From: Frigidibacter sp.
GTDB taxonomy: Bacteria; Pseudomonadota; Alphaproteobacteria; Rhodobacterales; Rhodobacteraceae
Assembly (NCBI RefSeq): GCF_030695035.1
Contig: NZ_JAUYTT010000008.1
Location: 868,001-932,000 of the forward strand
Reading direction: 5' to 3'
DNA: 64,000 nucleotides
Both the position numbers and the translations under genes were made by a program. Below are positions 55,261 to 64,000 of this stretch, piece by piece. A model generated the notes under the pieces. It was given only the letters and a program-made list of their open reading frames with translations, made no database searches and had not been told where the DNA came from. The first letter of the stretch is position 1; every line of letters begins with the position of its first letter.

Positions 55261-56349
55261 TCAGGGGCAAGGCGGGGTGGGCGAAGGGTCGGGCAGCGCC
55301 ACCACCTCGATGGGTGCGGGAAAGCCGCCAGGCACCGGCTCCAGCCGCGCCATCATCGCCGGCGTGGCCAAGATCGCGCCGTCATCGGTGATCATCAGCG
55401 CCGCCGTCACCCCCATCCGGGCGGCAACGCGCGGCCAATCCTCCGGGCCCGCCACCGCCAGCGCGGTCGCCGCCGCATCCGCCAGCGCGCCATTGCCCGC
55501 CAGCACCGAGGCCGAGACGATGCCCTGCACCGGCCGCCCGCTGCGCGGGTCTAGGAGATGCGAGAACCGCACCCCGCCCGCCTCGAAGAACCGCTCGTAG
55601 TTGCCAGAGCTGTGCAGCGCCTCGCCCGGGCGCAGCGACACGGCCGCCACCACCCCCCAGGCAAAGGGATCGCGGATCGCCACCCGCCATTGCCGCGCGC
55701 CGTGGCGGCCCATCACCTGCACCCCGCCGCCCGCATTCAGCACCGCATCCGCGATACCGGCCGCGCGCAGGCGGTCCGCAGCCAGATCCAGCGCCGCGCC
55801 CTTGGCATAGGCGCCCAGATCCAGCTGCACTGCCGGGTTGACGGAACGCACTTCGGTTCCCGCGATCCGCAGATCGGCCATCCGGGGCCTGCCCGCCAGC
55901 AGCGCGTTGATCACCGCGTCCCCGGGCGGCGCGCCCGCGGGCGGGGTATCGGCGTGAAAGCCCCAGGCCGCGACCAGCCCGCCCACCGCCGGATCGAACA
56001 GCCCGCCCGACAGGCAGGACAGGTGCTGCCCCTCGGCCAGCAGCGCCGCCAGCGCCGGATCGACCGTCATCGGCTGCCCGGCGGCAATCGCGGCATTGAG
56101 CCGGCCCAGCATCCCCGGCCGCCAGGCGTGCCAGTCGCGGTGCATCTGCTGCAGATCACGCCCGAGGCCCGCAATCGCGGCGCGGGCCTGCGTCTCGGGC
56201 ACACCGTGGATCTCGATCTCGACCAGAGTGCCGAACAGATACAGCGTCTCGCGAGTCTCGGCCGGCGCAGGGCGCAGGGCCCGCGCCCCGCCCGCCAGCA
56301 GCAGGGCGACTATCAGCAAGGCGGGCAGCAGGGCCCGGCGGGCAGTCAT
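55261..56349 (-). CDS. apbE: FAD:protein FMN transferase (ApbE/RnfF)
   Basis: 362 residues. An N-terminal signal (MTARRALLPALLIVALLLAGGARAL) exports it to the periplasm. ApbE motifs: LNAGGGVQVMGRHG, RVAIRDPF, SGNYERFFEAGGVRFSHLLDPRSGRP and the SASVLAGNGALADAAATALAVAG segment. It attaches FMN through a phosphodiester bond to Ser/Thr of Rnf subunits. Its position in the fdx unit next to rnf agrees with R. capsulatus rnfF. ATGA overlap with the rseC-like gene. Confidence 0.94.
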   Translation of the reverse strand: MTARRALLPALLIVALLLAGGARALRPAPAETRETLYLFGTLVEIEIHGVPETQARAAIAGLGRDLQQMHRDWHAWRPGMLGRLNAAIAAGQPMTVDPALAALLAEGQHLSCLSGGLFDPAVGGLVAAWGFHADTPPAGAPPGDAVINALLAGRPRMADLRIAGTEVRSVNPAVQLDLGAYAKGAALDLAADRLRAAGIADAVLNAGGGVQVMGRHGARQWRVAIRDPFAWGVVAAVSLRPGEALHSSGNYERFFEAGGVRFSHLLDPRSGRPVQGIVSASVLAGNGALADAAATALAVAGPEDWPRVAARMGVTAALMITDDGAILATPAMMARLEPVPGGFPAPIEVVALPDPSPTPPCP

Positions 56350-56822
56350 GCGCGGCCGCCGGGCGCGGGATGCACCGCCTGCACCTCCAGCGCGGCACCC
56401 CCTCGGCGCTCCGCCCGCGCCAGTGGCACGAAGGACAGCGCCAGTGCCAGCGCGCCGACCGCACCCGCCCCCAGATCGGACAGCCCTGCGGCCGCCGCGC
56501 CGCAGACCGCCGCCACCAGCGCCGCGGCGGGCAGCAGATAGGCCAGCCCCGCCGCCGCCAGAAAGGCATTGCCGGCCATCGCCAGCTCGATCTCATCCCC
56601 GGGCCGGACGACAAACCCCTCGGGCCGGGCAATCGACAGCACCGTGGGGCCAGCCATTCCGGCCAGCGCCCCTGCCCCGCAGCCTGCGCGCGCGGCACAG
56701 CCCGCACAGCCCGCCGCGCGGTCGGCGGCAAGCACAAGGTGATCGGCCGCGACCGCCAGCACCTTCAGCCTTTCGCACAGGATGCGCGGCGCGCCCTCGC
56801 CGCAGCCAGTGCCGGGGCCCAT
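56346..56822 (-). CDS. RseC-like SoxR-reducing system protein
   Basis: 158 residues from MGPGTGCGEGAPRIL, one base after the fdxN stop. The RseC/MucC pattern is present: an N-terminal part with a cysteine-rich patch (AAGCAGCAARAGCGAG) and two hydrophobic helices (FLAAAGLAYLLPAAALVAAVCGAAAAGL and GAVGALALALSFVPLA). RseC proteins co-occur with Rsx/Rnf complexes. It is coupled to apbE, which suggests help in Rnf assembly or reduction, although no activity is proven. Confidence 0.85.
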   Translation of the reverse strand: MGPGTGCGEGAPRILCERLKVLAVAADHLVLAADRAAGCAGCAARAGCGAGALAGMAGPTVLSIARPEGFVVRPGDEIELAMAGNAFLAAAGLAYLLPAAALVAAVCGAAAAGLSDLGAGAVGALALALSFVPLARAERRGGAALEVQAVHPAPGGRA

Positions 56823-56823
56823 G

Positions 56824-57024
56824 CTAGAGGTCGACCGGAATGATGCAGCCATCGGTCATGCAGGCGTTGAGGCATTGCGGCAGATCATGCTCGCCCTCGC
56901 ATTCGGTGCAGATCGCGGCATTGATGACATAGACGCCGCGCTTGGGCGCAATCGCACTGGTTGGGCAGACCGGCTCGCAATCGCCGCAGGCGGTGCAAAG
57001 CTCGGCATCGATCTTCATGGCCAT
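56824..57024 (-). CDS. fdxN: Ferredoxin I, 2[4Fe-4S]
   Basis: 66 residues. Site 1 is CTACGDCEPVCP; site 2 is CTECEGEHDLPQCLNACMTDGCI with the insertion seen in FdxN proteins of nitrogen fixers. FdxN is the main electron donor to NifH in R. capsulatus. An alternative ATG is two codons downstream. It lies between fdxC and the rseC-like gene. Confidence 0.95.
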   Translation of the reverse strand: MAMKIDAELCTACGDCEPVCPTSAIAPKRGVYVINAAICTECEGEHDLPQCLNACMTDGCIIPVDL

Positions 57025-57071
57025 GATGGGGTCCTTTCAGGGGTCGCGGGCGGCTGCCCGCAGGTTGCAGT

Positions 57072-58642
<1,571 letters not shown>

Positions 58643-58716
58643 GGCAGAAGATGAGGCGAAGGATGCAGCGGCCAAGGGGTGATCCGGGGTTGCGCAGGTC
58701 AGGTACAGGGACCGCA

Positions 58717-58731
58717 GCAAGCGCCGTGCCA
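58717..58731 (-). promoter_or_regulatory. Sigma-54 promoter of the fprA-fdxC-fdxN-apbE unit
   Basis: TGGCACGGCGCTTGC on the minus strand, exact -24/-12. The predicted start (about 58706) lies 64 bases before the GTG start of fprA. Confidence 0.92.
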
Positions 58732-58802
58732 AGCGGTGCGGCGACGGCGGGCGACGGATGGGCGATTGCAGCGCAGGCCCTGACCCTCAAGGTCCGACAA
58801 AC

Positions 58803-58818
58803 TGTCGGGAAGCCGACA
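58803..58818. promoter_or_regulatory. Shared NifA activator site for fprA and rnfA
   Basis: TGTCGGGAAGCCGACA, TGT-N10-ACA. It is centred about 105 bases upstream of the fprA start and about 116 bases upstream of the rnfA start. A further half-site CCGACA at 58794-58799 forms CCGACA-N3-TGTCGG with its left half. Confidence 0.9.
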
Positions 58819-58900
58819 ATGTGCGGCGGGCGCGGCGTCCGCGGCCCGAGCTACCTGCCCCGCGCCGGACCGCCCACCTAACGCCCTGCCCCAAAGCACT

Positions 58901-58915
58901 TGGCACGCGCCTTGC
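58901..58915 (+). promoter_or_regulatory. Sigma-54 promoter of rnfABCDGE
   Basis: TGGCACGCGCCTTGC on the plus strand, exact -24/-12, 40 bases before the rnfA ATG. Confidence 0.93.
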
Positions 58916-58955
58916 TGCGATCCGTCAAAGGGCCCAGCCGCCGAAAGGAGTGCCG

Positions 58956-59537
58956 ATGCAAGATGTCTTCCTGATTCTTCTCGGCACGGCGCTGGTGAAC
59001 AACGTGGTGCTGGTCAAGTTCCTCGGCCTCTGCCCGTTCATGGGCGTGTCGCGCAAGACCGATGCGGCCATCGGCATGGGCCTTGCCACCACCTTCGTGC
59101 TGACACTGGCGGCGGGTGCCAGCTGGGCGGTGGAAACGCTGATCCTCGCCCCGCTGGGGCTGGAGGTCCTGCGCATCCTCAGCCTGATCCTCGTCATCGC
59201 GGCCATCGTGCAGTTTATCGAGACGGTGATGCGCAAGCTCTCGCCGGGGCTGCACCGGGCGCTCGGGATCTATCTGCCGCTGATCACCACCAACTGTGCG
59301 GTTCTGGGCGTGGCGCTGCTGAACATCCAGCAGCGGCATGGCCTCGCCGAAAGCCTGCTCTACGGCTTCGGCTCGGCCGCGGGCTTCACGCTGGTGCTGG
59401 TGATCTTTGCAGGCATGCGCGAGCGGCTGGCCCAGCTGGCGGTGCCCGGCCCCTTTGCGGGCACCCCCATCGCCTTTGTCGCCGCCGGGCTGCTGTCGAT
59501 GGCCTTCATGGGCTTCGCCGGGCTCGTGCCGAACTGA
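58956..59537 (+). CDS. rnfA: Electron transport complex subunit RnfA
   Basis: 193 residues, six membrane helices. The start [32 protein letters not shown] and [13 protein letters not shown] contain the conserved cysteines of RnfA/NqrE that form a membrane Fe-S site. Rnf uses an ion gradient and NADH to produce low-potential reduced ferredoxin for nitrogenase. GAAAGGAG ribosome site. First gene of the plus-strand operon. Confidence 0.96.
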   Translation: MQDVFLILLGTALVNNVVLVKFLGLCPFMGVSRKTDAAIGMGLATTFVLTLAAGASWAVETLILAPLGLEVLRILSLILVIAAIVQFIETVMRKLSPGLHRALGIYLPLITTNCAVLGVALLNIQQRHGLAESLLYGFGSAAGFTLVLVIFAGMRERLAQLAVPGPFAGTPIAFVAAGLLSMAFMGFAGLVPN

Positions 59538-59556
59538 TACAGGGAAAGGACTGCCG

Positions 59557-60135
59557 ATGATCGTAGCTGCATCCGCGATGTCGACCCTCGGGCTGGGGCT
59601 GGGGTTGCTGCTGGGGCTGGCGGCGCGGCGCTTTCATGTCGAGACACCGCCGCTGCTCGGCGAGATCGAGAAGATCCTGCCCGGCACCAATTGCGGCGCC
59701 TGCGGCTTTGCGGGCTGCGCCGGGCTGGCACTGGCGATGTCCGAGGGCGCGGCGCCCATCACCGCCTGCCCGCCCGGCGGGCGCGAGGTGGCGCTGGCGC
59801 TCGCCGAGATCGTCGGCATCGAGGAGGGCGCCGAGGCCTCGATTGCCGGCATGGCCGAACTGCAACCGATGGTCGCCTTCATCTTCGAGGATCATTGCAC
59901 CGGCTGCGGCAAATGCTTCAAGCGCTGCCCGACCGATGCCATCGTCGGCGCGGCCAAGCAGATCCATACCGTGGTGATGGATGCCTGCATCGGCTGCGAT
60001 GCCTGCGTCGATATCTGCCCGACCGAGGCCATCGTCACGCGCCGCAAGCCGCGCACGCTGAACAACTGGTACTGGGACAAGCCGGCGCTCGCCTTTGGCG
60101 CGGCCGCCCCCGGCCGAAGCGCGGGGACAGCCTGA
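59557..60135 (+). CDS. rnfB: Electron transport complex subunit RnfB
   Basis: 192 residues. An N-terminal hydrophobic anchor, then the Fe-S domain NCGACGFAGCAGLA, and two 4Fe-4S sites CTGCGKCFKRCP and CIGCDACVDICP. RnfB exchanges electrons with soluble ferredoxin. The stop overlaps the rnfC ATG (TGATG). Confidence 0.96.
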   Translation: MIVAASAMSTLGLGLGLLLGLAARRFHVETPPLLGEIEKILPGTNCGACGFAGCAGLALAMSEGAAPITACPPGGREVALALAEIVGIEEGAEASIAGMAELQPMVAFIFEDHCTGCGKCFKRCPTDAIVGAAKQIHTVVMDACIGCDACVDICPTEAIVTRRKPRTLNNWYWDKPALAFGAAAPGRSAGTA

Positions 60136-61670
60136 TGGCCTTCCCCTCACTCGCCGCCCTGCTCCGGCCCTCGCAGATCTTCGCGGTCCGCGGCGGCGTG
60201 CACCCCGAGCCGGGCAAGCACCTGACGGCCGAGGCCGAGGTGCTGGACATGCCGGTGCCGCCGCTGGTCCGGGTGCCGCTGCAGCAGCATTCCGGCGCGA
60301 TGGCCGAACCCTTGGTGCGGCGCGACGATATCGTGCTGAAGGGCCAGCTGATCGGCCAGGCCCGCGGCGCGATGTCGGCCAATATCCACGCGCCCACCTC
60401 GGGCCGGGTGATCGCTGTGGGGCATTTCACCGCCCCGCACCCGTCAAACCTGCCGATCCCGACCATCACCATCCGCAGCGATGGCGAGGATCGCTGGGGC
60501 CCGCGCCTGCCGCGCCTGCGCCCCGAGGATGCGAACCCCGACGAGATCGCCGCGCAGATCGAACGCGCAGGCATCGTCGGGCTGGGGGGCGCGGCCTTTC
60601 CGGCAGCAGTCAAGCTGAACCAGCGCCGGAAATACGCGCTGGACCTGCTGCTGCTGAACGGCGCGGAATGCGAACCCTACCTGACCTGCGATGACCGGCT
60701 GATGCGCGAACATGCCGAGGGGTTGGTCGATGGCGCGGGCATCATGGCCCGCGCGCTTGGGGTCAGCCGGATCGTCATCGCCGTCGAGGCCAACAAGCCC
60801 GAGGCGATCGCCGCGCTGCGCCGCTACAAGCATGCGCTTGGCATCGCGCTCTCGGTCGCGGTGGTGCCGACGCAATATCCGATGGGCTCGGCCAAGCATC
60901 TGGTGCTGGCGGTCACCGGCAAGGAAACCCCCGCCCGCGCCCGCACCGCCGAACTGGGAGTGCTGGTCTACAATGTCGGCACCGCCCATGCCGTGCATCT
61001 TGCGGTGCGCTACGGCGAGCCGCTGATCTCGCGCATCCTCACCGTTTCGGGCCGCGCCATCGCCCGCCCGGCCAATGTGCGGGTGCTGATCGGCACGCCG
61101 GTTGCCGATGTGATCGCCTTTTGCGGCGGGCTCACGGCCGAGCCGGACCGGGTGCTGCTTGGGGGCCCGATGATGGGGCTGCCAATCCAGAACCTGCGGG
61201 TGCCGGTGGTCAAGGGCACCTGCGGTATCCTCGCGCTGTCCGCCGCCGAGACCCGCGCCAGCGCGCAGATGCCCTGCATCCGCTGCGGATCCTGCGTGCA
61301 GGCCTGCCCCTGCGGGCTGACCCCGTTCGAGATGAACGCCCGCATCCATGCCGGCGATCTGGACGGGGCGGTGAAGGTCGGCCTGATGGATTGCATCGCC
61401 TGCGGCGCCTGCGCCTATGCCTGCCCGTCCAGTATCCCGTTGGTGCAGGCCTTCGACCATGCCAAGGGCAAGCTGGCCGAAACCCAGAGCCGCAAGCACC
61501 AGCAGGAGGAAACCCGGCGGCTGGCCATCGCGCGCCAGGCCCGCGAGGCCGCGATGGCCGAGGCCAAGCGGCAGGCGATGGCCCGGCGCAAGGCCGAGAT
61601 GGCGGCGCGCAAGGCGACCGAACCCGGCGCCGCGGTGGCAGAGCTGCCCCCCGCACAGGCCGCGCCATGA
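60135..61670 (+). CDS. rnfC: Electron transport complex subunit RnfC
   Basis: 511 residues. NADH-binding subunit: GGVHPEPGKHLT at the start, glycine loop GIVGLGGAAFPAAVKL, and the two cluster sites CIRCGSCVQACP and CIACGACAYACP near 380-430. The C-terminal 80 residues are an Ala/Lys/Arg-rich helix (RQAREAAMAEAKRQAMARRKAEMAARKA) as in longer RnfC forms. ATGA overlap with rnfD. Confidence 0.96.
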   Translation: MAFPSLAALLRPSQIFAVRGGVHPEPGKHLTAEAEVLDMPVPPLVRVPLQQHSGAMAEPLVRRDDIVLKGQLIGQARGAMSANIHAPTSGRVIAVGHFTAPHPSNLPIPTITIRSDGEDRWGPRLPRLRPEDANPDEIAAQIERAGIVGLGGAAFPAAVKLNQRRKYALDLLLLNGAECEPYLTCDDRLMREHAEGLVDGAGIMARALGVSRIVIAVEANKPEAIAALRRYKHALGIALSVAVVPTQYPMGSAKHLVLAVTGKETPARARTAELGVLVYNVGTAHAVHLAVRYGEPLISRILTVSGRAIARPANVRVLIGTPVADVIAFCGGLTAEPDRVLLGGPMMGLPIQNLRVPVVKGTCGILALSAAETRASAQMPCIRCGSCVQACPCGLTPFEMNARIHAGDLDGAVKVGLMDCIACGACAYACPSSIPLVQAFDHAKGKLAETQSRKHQQEETRRLAIARQAREAAMAEAKRQAMARRKAEMAARKATEPGAAVAELPPAQAAP

Positions 61671-62752
61671 CCCTGCACATCACCGGCGCTGGCCCCCATA
61701 CCCACACGCTCTTCACCGTCTCGCGCACCATGCAGGCGGTGATCGCGGCGCTGACGCCGGCCACCGGCTTCGCGCTCTACCAGTTCGGCTGGCCGGCGAT
61801 CTTCCTGTTCCTTGTCACCCTGCTCTCGGCCTGGCTGTTCGAGGTGGCGTCGCTCTGGGTCGCGCGCCGCCCCATCGCGCCCTTTGCCCGCGACGGATCG
61901 GCGCTGCTGACCGGCTGGCTGGTGGCGATGACGTTGCCCCCCTATGCGCCCTGGTGGGTGGGGGTACTGGGATCGGGCATCGCCATCGTCATCGGCAAGC
62001 ACCTGTTCGGCGGGCTCGGACAGAACCTCTTCAACCCGGCGATGGTGGCGCGGGCGATGCTGGTGATCGCGCTGCCGGTGCAGATGACCACCTGGGTGGT
62101 GCCGCCGGGCCTGCTGAACGGCCCCGACCTCTGGCAGGGCCTCGCCATCACCTTCGCGGGCGCGCAGGAGTATGACGCCATCTCCTCCGCCTCTACCCTC
62201 AGTCAGATCCAGAGCCAGCTTGGCGCCGGGGCCAGCATGGCCGAGATCGCGCCGACGCTTCCCGACCTGCGCGCCCGGCTGATCGGCCTCATGCCCGGCA
62301 GCCTGGGCGAGACAAGCACGCTACTGATCTTGCTGGGCGGGCTCGGGCTGATGGCCATGCGGATCATCTCGCCGGTGATCCCGCTGTCGGTTCTGGGCGC
62401 GCTGGCGGTGCTGTCGGGGATCAGCGCTGCGCTGGCCCCGGGCCGTTTCGCACCGCCGATGCTGCACCTGACCTCGGGCTCGGTGATGCTGTGTGCCTTC
62501 TTCATCGCCACCGACTATGTCACCTCGCCGGTCACCGCCGCGGGCAAGATGGTCTATGGCATCGGCATCGGCGCGCTGATCTTCGTGATCCGCAGCTTTG
62601 GCGCCTTCCCCGAGGGCGTGGCCTTCGCGGTGCTGCTGATGAACGCCTGCACCCCGCTGATCGAAACCTATGTCCGCCCGCGGATCTTCGGCCGAACCCG
62701 CAGCGGCAAACCCTTGCCCGCGCCCGGCAGCCCGCCGCGGGGCAAGCCATGA
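61667..62752 (+). CDS. rnfD: Electron transport complex subunit RnfD
   Basis: 361 residues with about nine helices. RnfD normally bears covalent FMN on the Thr of SGAT. Here the matching stretch reads [13 protein letters not shown], i.e. SSAS in place of SGAT, so the acceptor would be Ser and the Gly is changed. Other landmarks: [23 protein letters not shown] and [26 protein letters not shown] junctions with rnfC and rnfG. Confidence 0.95.
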   Translation: MTLHITGAGPHTHTLFTVSRTMQAVIAALTPATGFALYQFGWPAIFLFLVTLLSAWLFEVASLWVARRPIAPFARDGSALLTGWLVAMTLPPYAPWWVGVLGSGIAIVIGKHLFGGLGQNLFNPAMVARAMLVIALPVQMTTWVVPPGLLNGPDLWQGLAITFAGAQEYDAISSASTLSQIQSQLGAGASMAEIAPTLPDLRARLIGLMPGSLGETSTLLILLGGLGLMAMRIISPVIPLSVLGALAVLSGISAALAPGRFAPPMLHLTSGSVMLCAFFIATDYVTSPVTAAGKMVYGIGIGALIFVIRSFGAFPEGVAFAVLLMNACTPLIETYVRPRIFGRTRSGKPLPAPGSPPRGKP

Positions 62753-63408
62753 CCACCGTCCCGCCTCCCGCCGCAGCCCCCACCGGCTCCCCCCTCCGGC
62801 TGGCGCTGATGCTGGGCCTGTTCTCGCTGGTCTCGGCGCTGCTGCTGTCCTGGGCCAGCGAGGCCACGCGCGCCCCCATCGCCGCCCGCGCCGCCGAAGA
62901 CCTGCGCGCCTCGCTGCGGCAGGTGATCCCCGCCGATCTGCATGATAATGACCCCGCCGCCGACCTGCGCATCCTGCACGACGCTGAGGAAGGCAGGGTC
63001 ACCGTCCATGTCGCAGCCAGGGGCAGCACCGTCACCGGCCTGGCCTTCGAGCTGACGGGCCCGGGTTACAGCGGCGCAATCCGGGTGCTGATCGGCCTCG
63101 CCCCCGATGGCAGCCTGCTGGGGGTGCGGGTGCTGTCGCATACAGAAACGCCCGGCCTTGGCGACAAGATCGAGCGCGCCAAGAGCGACTGGATCGAGGC
63201 GTTCGACGGATTGTCGCTGACCGATCCCGGCCCCGCGGGCTGGAAGGTGCAGCGCGACGGTGGCCAGTTCGACCAGTTCTCGGGGGCCACCATTACCCCG
63301 CGCGCCGTGGTCCGCACCGTCCATCGCGGGCTGACCCTGTTCGCGCGTCACCGCGCAGAGCTGACCGCGCCCTTGCCCAGACCCCCTGACACGGAGCAAC
63401 AGCGATGA
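62749..63408 (+). CDS. rnfG: Electron transport complex subunit RnfG
   Basis: 219 residues. One N-terminal helix ([21 protein letters not shown]), a periplasmic FMN-binding domain, and the covalent FMN motif [12 protein letters not shown] near residue 185 (Thr of SGAT). [12 protein letters not shown] and [12 protein letters not shown] are family signatures. ApbE, encoded nearby, would attach the FMN. Confidence 0.96.
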   Translation: MTTVPPPAAAPTGSPLRLALMLGLFSLVSALLLSWASEATRAPIAARAAEDLRASLRQVIPADLHDNDPAADLRILHDAEEGRVTVHVAARGSTVTGLAFELTGPGYSGAIRVLIGLAPDGSLLGVRVLSHTETPGLGDKIERAKSDWIEAFDGLSLTDPGPAGWKVQRDGGQFDQFSGATITPRAVVRTVHRGLTLFARHRAELTAPLPRPPDTEQQR

Positions 63409-64000
63409 CCGAATACTACGGCAAGATCCTCCGCGACGGGCTCTGGGACAAGAACATCGTCACCAGCCAGTTGCTGGCGCTCTGCCCGGCGCTGGCGGTC
63501 ACCGGCACCGCCACAAACGGGCTTGGCATGGGGCTGGCTACCACCGCCGTGCTGATCCTGTCGAACCTTGCCATTTCGGCGCTGCGCCGGGTGATCGCCC
63601 GCGAAATCCGCATCCCCGCCTTCGTGCTGATCATTGCCTGTATCGTGACGGTGGTCGATCTGGCGCTCAACGCCTTCGCCCATGACCTGCACAAGGTTCT
63701 GGGCCTGTTCATCGCGCTGATCGTGACCAATTGCGCGATCCTTGGCCGGGCCGAGGCCTTCGCCTCGCGCCGCGGCCTGGCCGCCTCGGCGCTGGACGGG
63801 TTGGCAATGGGGCTTGGCTTCACCGCGGCGCTGACGCTGATCGGCGCGCTGCGAGAGCTGCTGGGGTCGGGCACGATCTTTGCCCAGGCCTCCTTGCTGC
63901 TGGGTCCGCGCTTCGCCTTTCTGGAACGGACGGTGTTTCCGGATCATCCGGGCTTCCTGATCCTCATCCTGCCGCCCGGCGGCTTCATCGTTCTGGGGCT
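63405..64000 (+). CDS. rnfE: Electron transport complex subunit RnfE, 3' end missing
   Basis: 198 codons are in the window; the gene runs past 64000. The start [33 protein letters not shown] and [14 protein letters not shown] are typical of RnfE/NqrD, a membrane subunit homologous to RnfA with the matching cysteine sites. Its ATG overlaps the rnfG stop (ATGA). Confidence 0.95.
   Translation, partial: MTEYYGKILRDGLWDKNIVTSQLLALCPALAVTGTATNGLGMGLATTAVLILSNLAISALRRVIAREIRIPAFVLIIACIVTVVDLALNAFAHDLHKVLGLFIALIVTNCAILGRAEAFASRRGLAASALDGLAMGLGFTAALTLIGALRELLGSGTIFAQASLLLGPRFAFLERTVFPDHPGFLILILPPGGFIVLG

Noticed and set aside
58732-58734. ATG start of fprA at 58732.
   Set aside because: It is upstream of the -24 element of the gene's own sigma-54 promoter.

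Overview
The window looks like the chromosome of a diazotrophic alphaproteobacterium of the Rhodobacter type (Rhodobacterales). The supporting signs are high GC throughout, a nuo operon carrying DUF5337 and small extra genes, a [4Fe-4S] cryptochrome/photolyase of the CryB type, an EF-Ts/S2 pair, and a contiguous nif-rnf-fdx block arranged as in Rhodobacter. The species cannot be fixed from the sequence alone. No transposase, integrase gene, CRISPR array or rRNA was found.

Layout. (1) 1-7184, minus strand: the complex I operon nuoA-B-C-[sulfotransferase]-D-[24-codon ORF]-E-DUF5337-F-[lipoprotein]-[37-codon ORF]-G; nuoG is cut by the window edge. (2) 7447-16050: a VOC protein, dusA, a glutathionylspermidine-synthase-like/DUF1190 pair, an HWE histidine kinase, and a molybdate uptake unit (short ModE-type regulator, modABC). 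(3) 16051-17829: tsf and rpsB. (4) 18112-31483: pseudouridine salvage (psuK-psuG), DUF502, patatin, bdhA, a candidate small RNA, a peptide-binding protein, entericidin, two MFS transporters, a sensor kinase and an MBL hydrolase. (5) 31682-33799: tRNA-Asn, then DUF2256 and an iron-sulfur cryptochrome. (6) 33851-58642, minus strand: the nitrogen fixation island, which in transcription order reads fprA-fdxC-fdxN-rseC-like-apbE, fdxD, nifHDK, nifENX-DUF269-[small ORF]-DUF683-fdxB-nifQ, iscA-nifU-nifS-nifV-nifW-rpoN, nifA, and nifB-LRV-nifZ-nifT-SIR2. (7) 58956-64000, plus strand: rnfABCDGE, with rnfE cut by the window edge.

How the genes work together. ModABC supplies molybdate. NifB, NifEN, NifX, NifQ, NifV, IscA, NifU and NifS build the iron-molybdenum cofactor and the clusters of NifHDK. 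The Rnf complex, its ApbE flavin transferase and several ferredoxins, and possibly FprA, form the low-potential electron supply. NifA and a local RpoN control the block: seven sigma-54 promoters, all with the same 15-base architecture (TGGCAY-N5-YTGC), lie ahead of fprA, rnfA, fdxD, nifH, nifE, iscA and nifB. TGT-N10-ACA activator sites are present at nifB, nifE and the divergent fprA/rnfA region.

Most notable: a NifU in which the three scaffold cysteines of the IscU-like domain (35, 62, 106) are all glycine; a SIR2-like protein translationally coupled to nifT; a clear sRNA-like transcription unit at 23.8 kb; micro-ORFs that tile the gaps of the nuo operon with TGATG/ATGA junctions; and a sulfotransferase gene inside nuo.
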